Positions 42,238-52,196 are shown, counted from the first letter of the stretch. The stretch is DNA of 64,000 bases from Lewinellaceae bacterium (GCA_020636275.1 JACJYD010000001.1:1674001-1738000); one strand, 5' to 3'. Program-made: numbers and translations. Notes: a model not told the origin generated them from the sequence alone.

Positions 42238-45200
42238 ATGAAAAGATCTAACCATAAGGCCATTGCCATAGTTGGCGTCGGCGCCATCATGCCCGACGCA
42301 AAGAGCTTGCCTGCTTTTTGGAATAATATTAAAAACGGTCGCTATAGCATCAGCGATGTGCCGAAAGACCGCTGGGACCCGGACCTCTATTACGATCCGG
42401 ACCCCAAGGCGCCCGATAAGACCTATAGCCGGATCGGCGGATGGGTCCGGGAATGGGACTGGGACCCCTTGAGCTGGCGCCTGCCCATCCCTCCCAAGGT
42501 GAGCGACCAGATGGACCTGACCCAGATCTGGGCCATCTCGGCGTCCCGGGAGGCCCTGTACGATTTTGGGTATCCCGAAAAACAATTCGACCCCGAACGC
42601 ACGGCCGTCATCCTGGGCAATGCCATGGGAGGCGATCAGCACCTCCGCACCGCGGCCCGCATCCTTTTTCCGGAATATGAAAGAATGCTGGAAACGGCCG
42701 GCAGCTTTGCCACCATGCCGGAGAAACTCCGGCGGGAGGTAATGGGGGAGGTGAAGGCCCAACTCGACAATACCTTCCTCCCGATCACGGAAGACACTAT
42801 GCCCGGCGAACTCTCCAATATTGTAGCGGGTCGTATCGCTGCCCTTTACAACTTCCGGGGCCCCAATTACGTAGCTGACGCCGCCTGCGCTTCGGCTATG
42901 GCTGCCATGACGGCTGCGATCGAAGGACTGGAACAGCACGACTACGATCTGGTCGTCTCCGGTGGGGTCGATGCCAATATGGGACCTGCTGCATTTGTTA
43001 AATTTTGCAAGATCGGAGCCCTCTCCGCAACCGGGACCCGCCCCTACGCCAAGGGCGCCGACGGGTTCGTCATGGGGGAAGGCGCCGCCATATTCATTTT
43101 GAAGCGCCTGGAAGACGCCGAGCGCGATCAGGACAAGATCTATGCCGTAATCCGCGGGTTTGGCGGTTCCAGCGACGGAAAAGGGAAGGGGATAACTGCG
43201 CCTAATCCGGCCGGACAAAAAATTGCCGTGAAAAGAGGTTGGGAAAATGCGGGCCTTTCTCCCGCCACCGCCTCCCTGGTCGAAGGCCACGGCACCTCCA
43301 CTTCCGTAGGGGATGCCGTCGAGCTGCAATGCCTGCACGAGGTATTCGGCGATTATGTGAAAAAACCGGGTTCCATTGCCCTGGGCTCGGTCAAGTCCAA
43401 CATAGGCCACCTGAAAGGGGGCGCCGGCGCCGCAGGCCTGATGAAAGCGACCATGTCGCTATACGAAAAAGTGCTGCCGCCCAGCCTCAATTTCAATGAG
43501 CCCAACCCCAATATCGATTTCAATACTTCTCCGTTTTTCGTCAATACCCAATTGCGCCCCTGGGAACTGAATGGGCACGATATCCGTCGCTGCGGGGTCA
43601 GCGCTTTCGGGTTTGGAGGAACGAATTTCCATGCCGTGCTGGAGGAATACATCCCAGGAAGGATCCGGGATGAGCAGCGGACGCAGGTAGCTGTTCAGAT
43701 GCAGGATGAAACGCCAAGCGAGCAGGGGACAGCAGCGAAAAAACCCTTGCGGGGGGCTTTCGTAAGAGGCGGTTCTTCACTGGATAATCTCGTTGAAATA
43801 TTGGAGGCGGAATTGCCAAAGATCCAGGGAGGTTATTGTCCGGATCTCGATCTGCCGGATGAAAAGGACCTCAAGGCGCCCCACCGGCTTGCTGTCGACT
43901 ACAGTAATGCGGAGGAACTGGCTTCCAAACTGGAGCGCGCGCTCAAGGCCCTGAAATCCGATAAACCGGGCGGCTGGCGGGTACTCAATGCAAAGGGGAT
44001 CTTTTATGGAAAGGGCAAACCCGGGAAAGTAGCGTTCCTGTTTACCGGACAGGGCTCGCAATACGTCAACATGCTCGATGAACTTCGGAAGGTAGAACCC
44101 ATCGTCGCCGAAACCGTAGCTCAGGCCGACAAGGTCATGAAGCCCCTTTTGGGCAAGCCCATCACGGAATTTATTTACGTCGATGGAGCTGATGCCGCCA
44201 AAGTGGAAGAGGCGGAAGAACAACTCAAACAAACCGAGATCACCCAGCCCGCGGTCCTGACCGTGGATACTTCCCTGAGCCGGTTGATGCAGGCCTATGG
44301 GATCCAACCCGACATGGTCATGGGCCACTCCCTGGGTGAATACGGCGCGCTGGTTTGCGCCGATGTGCTGTCCTTCGATCAGGCATTGGAGGCCGTGAGC
44401 GCCCGGGGGCATCAAATGGCCAAGGTACAGGTGGACGACAAAGGCAAAATGGCTGCGATTTTCGGTTCCTATGAAAAGATCGCCGAGCTTCTGGAAAAAA
44501 TAGAAGGCTATGTGGAAATAGCGAATATCAACAGCAATGGTCAGTCTGTCATCGGCGGCGCCACACAACCGGTGCTCGATGCGATGGAATTGTGCAAGGA
44601 AGCCGGTTTCCACGTGGCCGAACTTCCCGTGAGCCATGCCTTCCATACCCGGATCGTGGCTCCGGCCAGCGAACCGCTCAAGGTCGTGCTGGCGGGATTG
44701 AATGTCCGAAGTCCCCGCATACCGGTGATCGCCAATATCTCCGGTGATTTTTATCCCATGGGACCGGATGTGAAATCCGAGATCGTCGACATTTTATCTA
44801 AGCAGGTAGCTTCTCCCGTGCAATTCGTCAAGGGAGTGAAAAAACTCTACGACGAAGGTGTACGGGCCTTCATCGAAATGGGGCCCAAAAAAGCGCTGAA
44901 CGGCTTTGTCAAGGATATCCTTTCCGACGAAGAGGATGTGTTCAATCTCTTTACCAACATGCCCAAAGTGGGCGATATGGAGGCCTTCAACCAGGCCCTG
45001 TGCGGGATGTATGCCGCCGGACACGGTGCGGCCAAAACCGTGGTGAAAGCGGTGCCGACCCCAACTCCTCCGCCTGTTCAGTCGACTCCGGTGCCGGTGG
45101 CGACAAAGAACTACCAGGCGGAACGGCCGGCTCAAACCGTGGCCTACACGCCGCCTTCCACTGCCGGAGGCGACAAGTACGAAAAACTCGGCCGCCTGTT

Positions 45201-48200
45201 CGTCGACTTCATGGATCGGGCCCGGGATGCCTTTTACTCCGATGCTGCTCCGGTTAGGACCCGGGAGGTTTGGGTGACGGGTGCAGCGCTGGGCCTTCCC
45301 GGCGTCGACGGCGTGTTCCAAGACTCGAACGTAGCCCGCATTTTGAACGGCGATCAGTTCATTCGGCCGATCTCCGACAAACTGCAGCGGGCTATGGTCG
45401 ATAAAAATATCACCCGGCTGGTCAAGACGGGCAAAGGTGGTCCGCGTTTCGAAACGATCGACCGGACCAAGGACGTCATCAAACTGGCGGGGCAGAAACT
45501 CAACCTCGACCTGGTGCGCGATTTTGATTTTCCGGAAGAGCGCACCCACGCCCTGGACGTGGTCACCATGTTGGCCATTGGGGCGGGGATCGACGCCATG
45601 CGCGATGCAGGCATCCCACTTTCGATGTCTTACAAAACGACGTCTACCGGCTCCAAACTGCCCGACCGCTGGCTGCTGCCGGAGGCCATGCGCGATGATA
45701 CGGGGATTATCTTCGCCTCGGCATTTCCCGGCTACAACGCCTATGCCAGTGAGATCCGGCGCTATCATGAAGATCAGAGCCGGAAGAAACAGATCGAACT
45801 GCTCTCCGACATCCGGAAAAAGCTGGTTTCCGCCGGGGATGCCTCCGGCCTGGTCAAACAGGTCGACACTCAGATCGCTGCGCTTGAAAAAGAACGGGCC
45901 GAAAATCCCTATATCTTCGACCGGCGTTTCCTGTTCCGCGTATTGGGCATGGGCCATTCTCAATTTGCCGAATACATCGGCGCCCGCGGCCCCAATATCC
46001 ATATGAACGCGGCTTGTGCCAGCGGGACTATGGCAATGGGACTGGCCAAGACCTGGATCGAAGCCGGTAAATGCCGCCGGGTGATCATCCTTTCCGCCGA
46101 TGATATTACGAGTGAAGAAACGCTTGATTGGTTCGCCAGCGGATTCCTGGCAAGCGGCGCCGCCGCTACCGACGAGCGCATCGAGGACGCCGCCCTTCCT
46201 TTCGACCGCCGTCGCCACGGCATGATCGTAGGGATGGGGAGCGCCGCCGTCGTGGTCGAATCGGGTGATTCGGCCCGGGAACGGGGTTTGAGCCCAATCT
46301 GTGAAGTGTTGAGCGCGGTCTCTGCCAACAGTGCATTCCACGGTACCCGCCTGGATGTGGAACATATCAAAGGCGTCATGGAAGAGCTGATCCAACAGGC
46401 CGAAAAAGACTGGGGCATCGATCGCCATGAAATTGCGGGGAAAACCGTCTTCATTTCCCACGAAACCTATACCCCGGCAAGGGGCGGCAGCGCCAGTGCC
46501 GAGATCCATGCACTTCGCCACGTATTTGCGAACTCCGCCGACAAGATCGTGATCGCCAATACCAAAGGCTATACCGGCCACGCCATGGCCACGGGTATCG
46601 AGGACGTGCTCGGCGTCAAATCGATCGAAACGGGAATTGTGCCGCCTGTCGCCAACTTCAAGGAAGTTGACCCCGAGCTCGGCATGATCAACCTGTCGAA
46701 AGGGGGCGCTTACCCGGTCACCTACGCCCTGCGCCTGGCTGCCGGCTTCGGCTCGCAGATCAGCATGAGCCTGATGCGCTGGGTGCCCACCCCGGATGGC
46801 CGTCACCGGAAACCGGAGGAACTGGGCTACCAGTACCGCATCACCGACCCGGAAAAATGGAACAACTGGCTCCGGTCGATCAGCGACAAAACAGCGCCAG
46901 CCCTGGAGGTCTACATGCGCAACCTGCGGATCGCAGAACCGGGCCTGGCCCCGAGTTTCCACTCGCCGAACGGCAAGGAGAACGGATTCCTGGTGGTAGA
47001 AGAAGAACCGGCGCCCTCCGCTCCGGAAATCCCCCCGGTAGTAGTGGAACAGCCGGTCCCGGTGGCCGAAAATGCCGTTCAAACCGCTATTATGGAATTG
47101 ATCGCCGAGAAGACCGGCTATCCGCCCGACATGCTCGACATCGACCTCGATCTGGAGGCCGACCTGGGGATCGATACGGTCAAACAAGCCGAACTTTTTG
47201 CAGATATCCGGGAACAATACGGCATCGAACGGGACGACAGCATTATCCTGAGCGACTTTCCTACCTTGCGGCATATTATCCAGTTTGTATATGATAAAAA
47301 ACCGGAGCTGAAGGAACAGATACTGGCGCCGGCAAAAGCCCCGGCGGCCACTCCCGCTCAAGTCGTAGCGGATGTTCCGGCCCCTTCGGCCAACGGCGTG
47401 CAGGAAACGATCTTGCAACTGATCGCCGAGAAGACCGGCTACCCGGCCGATATGCTCGACCCCGATCTCGACCTCGAAGCGGACCTGGGGATTGATACCG
47501 TCAAACAAGCCGAGCTGTTTGCAGATGTGCGCGAAGCCTATGGCATCGAACGCGATGATTCCATCCAGTTGGCCGACTTTCCGACTCTGCGACATATCGT
47601 GGGGTTTGTGCTCGACAAACGGCCCGACCTCGTCACGGCTCCCGTGGCAGCGCCTCCCAAAGTGGCTGTCTCCGCTGCGGTTTCAGCGCCTCAACCGGCG
47701 GTGGTCGTCCAATCTTCCGGGGTGGTAGATGCCATCCTCGACCTGATTGCCGAGAAGACCGGCTATCCCAAGGATATGCTGGATCCCGACCTTGACCTGG
47801 AGGCCGACCTGGGGATCGATACCGTCAAACAGGCCGAACTCTTTGCCGATGTGCGCAGCGCCTACGGTATCGAACGCGATGACACCATTCAATTGGCGGA
47901 CTTTCCGACCCTGAAGCATATCGTTCAGTTTGTCTACGACAGACGACCCGATCTGGCAGTAGCGCCCCCTCCGCCCGTTGCAGCGAAAGTAGAGCCGAAA
48001 GCGCCAACGCCGGCGCCTGCTCCGGTTCAGAAAGAGGAAAAGACTGGCAACACCAACGAGGTACTGGAAAGGATCCTAGACCTGATCGCGGAGAAGACCG
48101 GCTATCCGAAAGATATGCTGGACCCTGAGCTGGACCTCGAAGCCGATCTGGGCATCGACACGGTCAAACAGGCCGAATTATTTGCCGAGATCCGGGAAAG

Positions 48201-51200
48201 CTACGATATTCCCCGGGACGATTCCATCCAATTGTCCGAATTTCCGACCCTGAACCACATCGTTGGATTTGTGTTGGAAAGAAGACCTGACCTGGCGAAA
48301 AAGGTGGCCGTGGAAGCGCCAAAACCGGCGCCGAAACCTGTTGAAGCAGCTCCGGCCGTAGCCCCCGCAGGCGGATCGACCGACGAGGTGCTGGAACGGA
48401 TCCTCGACCTGATCGCCGAGAAGACCGGCTACCCGAAGGATATGCTCGATCCCGACCTCGACCTTGAAGCTGACCTGGGGATCGATACGGTCAAACAGGC
48501 TGAACTGTTTGCCGAGATCCGCGAAAGTTACGATATCCCGCGCGACGACTCCGTCGATCTTTCCGAGTTCCCGACCTTGAACCACATCGTCCGCTTCGTA
48601 CTGGAGCGCAGGCCGGAGAAAGGGGGGACCGAAATAACGGCTTCTGTCAATGAAACGGACCAGGCGCCTGCCTCCATTTCCATTCCCGAAGGAACCATCG
48701 TGGGTAGTGAAGAAGCTGCCCTGAAGGTGCCGCGCCGGGTACCCGTTGCCCAACTTCGGCCCGCACTTGAACTGTGCAAAACCACCGGGGCGGAGATCCG
48801 GGAAGGCGGCTTCTATCTGCTCATGGCAGACGATGGCGGCATAGGAAAGGCCTTGGAGAAAGAACTCAAGAAGCGCAAGGCCCGGGTACAGATACTCGAT
48901 CCGGTCGCCGAACGCGATGAACTCGAAAAACAACTGCAAGGCTGGATTGCGGAGCAAGCCATCGACGGAGTGTTCTGGTTCCCGTCGCTGGATACCGTTC
49001 CCGCTGTTTCCGAATTGAATTTCGGAGAATGGAAAGCGCTGACGCACCGCCATGTTAAACTATTGCACGCCACGATGCGGACCATCATCCGCACGCAGGA
49101 TACGGCGCCGTTCCTTCTTTCGGCTACCCGCTTGGGCGGTCGTTTCGGATACGATGAAAAAGGCGCCCTTTCACCCCTCGGCGGCGCAGTTTGCGGATTT
49201 ACCAAATCCTACAAACGCGAACATCCCGAGGTCCTGTCGAAAGTGGTCGACTTTGCCGAATCCCGTAAAACGGCTGCCCTGATGCAGACCCTGCTCGACG
49301 AGCTGGCCTTCGATCCGGGCATCGTGGAGATCGGTTACTTCGACGATCAACGCTGGACCATCGGGCTGGAAGAGCAGCCCTGGCCACAAGAGGAGGGAGT
49401 AAAAATGAACGCCGACACGGTCTTCCTCGTCACCGGCGCTGCGGGCTCGATCGTAAGCGCGATCCTTTCCGACCTGACCCGGAAAGCGGGCGGCGGCGTA
49501 TTCCACCTGCTGGACCTGGCGGAAAAACCCGACCCGGCAGATGCCGATCTAAACTTATTCCGGACCGATAAGGAAGGGCTCAAACGGGCCCTGTTCACGC
49601 GCCTGTCGGCAGATGGCAAAAAAGTTACTCCCGTGATGATCGAGAAGGCCCTCGCCGGCCTGGAGCGCAAAGACGCTGCCCTGCGAGCCATTGAAACCAT
49701 TGAACGCACAGGCGGAAAAGTATACTACCACAGCGTCAACCTGTTGCGGGACGAAGACATGGCCAAGGTTATGGGACAGATCCGCAAGACCAGCGACCGG
49801 ATCGATGTCCTTCTGCACGCCGGCGGCCTGGAGATCAGTCAGTTGCTGCCCAATAAGTCGACCGCCGAATACGACCTGGTTTTCGACGTAAAAGCAGATG
49901 GCTGGTTCAACATGATGACGCACCTGGGCGATTTCCCGATCGGGCGGATTGTAGTGTTCAGTTCCATCGCCGGTCGCTTCGGCAATGGCGGGCAGACCGA
50001 CTACAGTGCCGCCAACGATTTCCTGTGCAAGAGCATGTCGAACCTCAAAACCACCCGGCCCGGTACTGTGGGCATTGCCCTCGATTGGACGGCTTGGGAT
50101 GCCATCGGCATGGCTTCGCGGGGGTCCATCCCCACGGTTATGAAGGCGGCCGGCATCGATATGCTGCCGCCGGATGCGGGGATCGGTTTCCTCGAAAAAG
50201 CGTTGGAATCCTGTGGACAAACTACGGAAATGGTGGTCGCCCAGTCCCTGGGTCTTATGCTCGAAGAATTTGACCCGACGGGAGGGGTGGAAATAGAGAA
50301 ATGGAATGAGCTCGCCGGAAAGAACGGCAGCCTGATGGTCCAGCGCGTGGAAAATGCCGGATTGTATAAAGGCCTGATCGTCTCCGGTGAATTCGACCCG
50401 AAAGCACAACCCTTCCTCTACGACCACGAGATCAACGGCACGCCGGTTCTTCCGGGCGTGATGGGGATCGAAGCCATGGCGGAAGCCGCCCGGTCGTTGT
50501 ATCCCGACTGGCGGGTGGAAGAGGTGTTCGATGTGGAATTCCTCAGTCCGTTCAAGTTCTATCGCGCTGAGCCGAGAACCGTTTACGTGCAATCCTTCCT
50601 GACTGCCGAAGGCGATGACCTCATCGCCGACTGTAAATTGTTCGGGGTCCGGAAGCTCCACGGCAAGGAAGAGGAGGAAGTGACCGATCATTTCTACGGG
50701 AAGGTCCGTCTGACCAAACGGCCGGAAGGCGAGCCTGTGAGTCTCGACATCAAACCGAAGGCCAAGAAAGATGGTGTTGCTGCGGCCCATATCTACGAAT
50801 TGTATTTCCACGGTCCGGCTTACCAGGTGCTGGAGAGCGCCTGGACCGAAGGCGACCGCCTCGTAGCGCTGATGGCAAAAGACCTTCCGGCAAATCACAT
50901 TCCGGAAAGTGCGTCGTTGCTGGCTCTACCACGACATATCGAGACCTGCTTCCAGGCCGCCGGTCTGATCGAGATGGGGCAACACGAGCGCATGGGGCTG
51001 CCCGCAGCGGTAGGCCGTGTCCGTTTCTATGGTACGCCGAATGCCAAGGCGCGTCTGTTTGCCGTCGTCGACAAGCGAGATGAAGCCTACGACATTTCGA
51101 TCGTCGATAAGAACGGCGTGGTGTTCTTATCTGCAGAAAGCTACAAGACCTCGGCCCTGCCGGGGAATGTGGATGCGGAAAAGAATGCGGCGTTGAAAGC

Positions 51201-51213
51201 GATTTTTAATTGA
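42238..51213 (+). CDS. PUFA-synthase-like megasynthase KS-AT-KS-ACP(5)-KR-DH
   Basis: Iterative type I fatty acid/polyketide synthase of 2991 residues, related to PfaA-type secondary lipid synthases. KS1 (about 5-470): Cys217 in DAACASAM, His351 in EGHGTST, His391 in NIGHLKG. Acyltransferase (about 590-890): Ser698 in GHSLGEY. KS2 (about 1010-1570): Cys1260 in NAACASGT, His1408 in SHETYTP in place of HGTGT, His1448 in GYTGHAMA. Five ACP modules (1613-2127) have Thr1647, 1754, 1862, 1975 and 2084 at the phosphopantetheine site. Ketoreductase: nucleotide site TGAAGS near 2399, Tyr2589 and Asn2593. C-terminal dehydratase double hotdog: His2730 in DHEINGTPVLPG. No enoyl reductase or thioesterase is visible. 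Product unknown. Confidence 0.93.
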   Translation: MKRSNHKAIAIVGVGAIMPDAKSLPAFWNNIKNGRYSISDVPKDRWDPDLYYDPDPKAPDKTYSRIGGWVREWDWDPLSWRLPIPPKVSDQMDLTQIWAISASREALYDFGYPEKQFDPERTAVILGNAMGGDQHLRTAARILFPEYERMLETAGSFATMPEKLRREVMGEVKAQLDNTFLPITEDTMPGELSNIVAGRIAALYNFRGPNYVADAACASAMAAMTAAIEGLEQHDYDLVVSGGVDANMGPAAFVKFCKIGALSATGTRPYAKGADGFVMGEGAAIFILKRLEDAERDQDKIYAVIRGFGGSSDGKGKGITAPNPAGQKIAVKRGWENAGLSPATASLVEGHGTSTSVGDAVELQCLHEVFGDYVKKPGSIALGSVKSNIGHLKGGAGAAGLMKATMSLYEKVLPPSLNFNEPNPNIDFNTSPFFVNTQLRPWELNGHDIRRCGVSAFGFGGTNFHAVLEEYIPGRIRDEQRTQVAVQMQDETPSEQGTAAKKPLRGAFVRGGSSLDNLVEILEAELPKIQGGYCPDLDLPDEKDLKAPHRLAVDYSNAEELASKLERALKALKSDKPGGWRVLNAKGIFYGKGKPGKVAFLFTGQGSQYVNMLDELRKVEPIVAETVAQADKVMKPLLGKPITEFIYVDGADAAKVEEAEEQLKQTEITQPAVLTVDTSLSRLMQAYGIQPDMVMGHSLGEYGALVCADVLSFDQALEAVSARGHQMAKVQVDDKGKMAAIFGSYEKIAELLEKIEGYVEIANINSNGQSVIGGATQPVLDAMELCKEAGFHVAELPVSHAFHTRIVAPASEPLKVVLAGLNVRSPRIPVIANISGDFYPMGPDVKSEIVDILSKQVASPVQFVKGVKKLYDEGVRAFIEMGPKKALNGFVKDILSDEEDVFNLFTNMPKVGDMEAFNQALCGMYAAGHGAAKTVVKAVPTPTPPPVQSTPVPVATKNYQAERPAQTVAYTPPSTAGGDKYEKLGRLFVDFMDRARDAFYSDAAPVRTREVWVTGAALGLPGVDGVFQDSNVARILNGDQFIRPISDKLQRAMVDKNITRLVKTGKGGPRFETIDRTKDVIKLAGQKLNLDLVRDFDFPEERTHALDVVTMLAIGAGIDAMRDAGIPLSMSYKTTSTGSKLPDRWLLPEAMRDDTGIIFASAFPGYNAYASEIRRYHEDQSRKKQIELLSDIRKKLVSAGDASGLVKQVDTQIAALEKERAENPYIFDRRFLFRVLGMGHSQFAEYIGARGPNIHMNAACASGTMAMGLAKTWIEAGKCRRVIILSADDITSEETLDWFASGFLASGAAATDERIEDAALPFDRRRHGMIVGMGSAAVVVESGDSARERGLSPICEVLSAVSANSAFHGTRLDVEHIKGVMEELIQQAEKDWGIDRHEIAGKTVFISHETYTPARGGSASAEIHALRHVFANSADKIVIANTKGYTGHAMATGIEDVLGVKSIETGIVPPVANFKEVDPELGMINLSKGGAYPVTYALRLAAGFGSQISMSLMRWVPTPDGRHRKPEELGYQYRITDPEKWNNWLRSISDKTAPALEVYMRNLRIAEPGLAPSFHSPNGKENGFLVVEEEPAPSAPEIPPVVVEQPVPVAENAVQTAIMELIAEKTGYPPDMLDIDLDLEADLGIDTVKQAELFADIREQYGIERDDSIILSDFPTLRHIIQFVYDKKPELKEQILAPAKAPAATPAQVVADVPAPSANGVQETILQLIAEKTGYPADMLDPDLDLEADLGIDTVKQAELFADVREAYGIERDDSIQLADFPTLRHIVGFVLDKRPDLVTAPVAAPPKVAVSAAVSAPQPAVVVQSSGVVDAILDLIAEKTGYPKDMLDPDLDLEADLGIDTVKQAELFADVRSAYGIERDDTIQLADFPTLKHIVQFVYDRRPDLAVAPPPPVAAKVEPKAPTPAPAPVQKEEKTGNTNEVLERILDLIAEKTGYPKDMLDPELDLEADLGIDTVKQAELFAEIRESYDIPRDDSIQLSEFPTLNHIVGFVLERRPDLAKKVAVEAPKPAPKPVEAAPAVAPAGGSTDEVLERILDLIAEKTGYPKDMLDPDLDLEADLGIDTVKQAELFAEIRESYDIPRDDSVDLSEFPTLNHIVRFVLERRPEKGGTEITASVNETDQAPASISIPEGTIVGSEEAALKVPRRVPVAQLRPALELCKTTGAEIREGGFYLLMADDGGIGKALEKELKKRKARVQILDPVAERDELEKQLQGWIAEQAIDGVFWFPSLDTVPAVSELNFGEWKALTHRHVKLLHATMRTIIRTQDTAPFLLSATRLGGRFGYDEKGALSPLGGAVCGFTKSYKREHPEVLSKVVDFAESRKTAALMQTLLDELAFDPGIVEIGYFDDQRWTIGLEEQPWPQEEGVKMNADTVFLVTGAAGSIVSAILSDLTRKAGGGVFHLLDLAEKPDPADADLNLFRTDKEGLKRALFTRLSADGKKVTPVMIEKALAGLERKDAALRAIETIERTGGKVYYHSVNLLRDEDMAKVMGQIRKTSDRIDVLLHAGGLEISQLLPNKSTAEYDLVFDVKADGWFNMMTHLGDFPIGRIVVFSSIAGRFGNGGQTDYSAANDFLCKSMSNLKTTRPGTVGIALDWTAWDAIGMASRGSIPTVMKAAGIDMLPPDAGIGFLEKALESCGQTTEMVVAQSLGLMLEEFDPTGGVEIEKWNELAGKNGSLMVQRVENAGLYKGLIVSGEFDPKAQPFLYDHEINGTPVLPGVMGIEAMAEAARSLYPDWRVEEVFDVEFLSPFKFYRAEPRTVYVQSFLTAEGDDLIADCKLFGVRKLHGKEEEEVTDHFYGKVRLTKRPEGEPVSLDIKPKAKKDGVAAAHIYELYFHGPAYQVLESAWTEGDRLVALMAKDLPANHIPESASLLALPRHIETCFQAAGLIEMGQHERMGLPAAVGRVRFYGTPNAKARLFAVVDKRDEAYDISIVDKNGVVFLSAESYKTSALPGNVDAEKNAALKAIFN
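47074..48618 (+). repeat. Five tandem ACP modules inside the megasynthase
   Basis: Five repeats of about 108 codons, each with LIAEKTGYPxDMLD, DLEADLGID and TVKQAELFA, joined by Ala/Pro/Val-rich linkers. The expected phosphopantetheine Ser of LGIDS is Thr in every module. The Thr codons differ (ACG, ACC, ACC, ACG, ACG), so the copies are not simply one recent sequence. Confidence 0.95.
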
Positions 51214-51221
51214 TTCACCGC

Positions 51222-51298
51222 CACGACGCGACGAGCGCTACGTTGGTTTTGCTTTTTTGCATGACCTACGTCGCGTCCGTCGCGTCCGTCGCGGTTAA
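51222..51298. repeat. Imperfect inverted repeat with GACGGACGC-type units
   Basis: CCGCCACGACGCGACGAGCG on the left and CGTCCGTCGCGTCCGTCGCG on the right, around a T-rich loop. It sits between the megasynthase and the PPTase gene and overlaps nothing coding. Confidence 0.7.
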
Positions 51299-51307
51299 TA
51301 AAATGGA

Positions 51308-51988
51308 ATGCCGGCTCCCTCCTTACCGATTGTTCTCCGCCATCAAACGCTGGGTGACCTTCCTCCAAACCTGGATTGGTTGCATCCGGAAGAATCGGCC
51401 TTTTTGGAGGGGCTCAAATTCGAAAAGCGCCGCCACGACTGGCTCCTCGGCCGGTGGACCGCCAAGCGCTGCATCGCTGCTTTTTTGGAAAAAGAGAGAA
51501 TCCCTTTCAACCCCAATACGCTGGCTATTTTGCGGGGCCCAAACGGGGCGCCTGAAATGACCTTCGAAGACCCCGTTCCTGCCTGTTCGCTGAGCATCAG
51601 CCACCGGGGCGGGCATGCCATTGCTGTGGTGACGCCGGGAAAGGTCGCCATCGGCTGCGATATCGAGCTGATCGAGCCGCGCAGTCCGGCCTTTTTATCC
51701 GATTATTTTTTGGAGAAAGAGTTGGAAACGCTTTCCAAGGTTCCTGGAGGGCAAAAAGACCTATACGCCAATCTCATCTGGTGTGTAAAAGAATCGGTCA
51801 TGAAAGCGACGGGGGAGGGGATGCGGTTACATCCGAAGAAGATCCTGGTAGAAATACCTGAGCCCGTTAGTCTGGAGAGGTGGAACCCGGCATACGCACA
51901 AGTCGATTCGAGGGCTGCATCCTTTAAGGGAGAATGGGGCCGGGAAGGGGATAGCGTCTTTTCTTACGTAAGTGAGGGGGTCACTTAG
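51308..51988 (+). CDS. Sfp-type 4'-phosphopantetheinyl transferase
   Basis: Transfers phosphopantetheine from CoA to carrier-protein domains. The 226-residue protein has the two-lobe Sfp layout: basic N-terminal part with HDWLLGRWTAKR, the CoA/ADP region LSISHRGGHAIAVV, magnesium ligands in IGCDIELIEPRS, and the signature WCVKESVMKATGEGM. It is 95 bases downstream of the megasynthase, so the ACP array is its probable substrate. The C-terminal residues (SEGVT) and stop codon lie inside the first of three GGGTCACT-type palindromes. Confidence 0.9.
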   Translation: MPAPSLPIVLRHQTLGDLPPNLDWLHPEESAFLEGLKFEKRRHDWLLGRWTAKRCIAAFLEKERIPFNPNTLAILRGPNGAPEMTFEDPVPACSLSISHRGGHAIAVVTPGKVAIGCDIELIEPRSPAFLSDYFLEKELETLSKVPGGQKDLYANLIWCVKESVMKATGEGMRLHPKKILVEIPEPVSLERWNPAYAQVDSRAASFKGEWGREGDSVFSYVSEGVT

Positions 51989-52196
51989 TCACCCCCTCAC
52001 CCTTCCAAAGGGTAAAAAAGCTTATTCCCCCTTAGAATACAGGGCTTTTCATTAAAATGGGGTGATAGTTGACTGAAGGGGTCAGTAAGTGACCCCTTCA
52101 GTCCCTTTAAGAGACAAATTTGCTAAAACCCTTGTAAATACAGCAGTTTTCACCGATTTTTGCCCTCGCAGTCTTCACCGGGTCACTTAGTGACCC
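51972..52196. repeat. Three related palindromes around GGGGTCACTTAGTGACCCC
   Basis: Copy 1 at 51972-52000 (GTGAGGGGGT / ACCCCCTCAC). Copy 2 at 52072-52102 (ACTGAAGGGGTCA / TGACCCCTTCAGT). Copy 3 at 52180-52196 (GGGTCACTTAGTGACCC). The spacing is about 100 bases. They fill the 265-base gap between the PPTase and the next gene; I see no gene in it. Confidence 0.85.

Noticed and set aside
44794..47595. A 933-codon open frame on the minus strand opposite the megasynthase
   Set aside because: It is antisense to well-supported KS2, ACP and AT domains. Its sequence has no domain, and the length comes from the codon bias of the G+C-rich plus-strand gene.
47074..48618. CRISPR-like direct repeats of about 325 bases
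   Set aside because: The repeats are in frame, far too long, and encode ACP modules.
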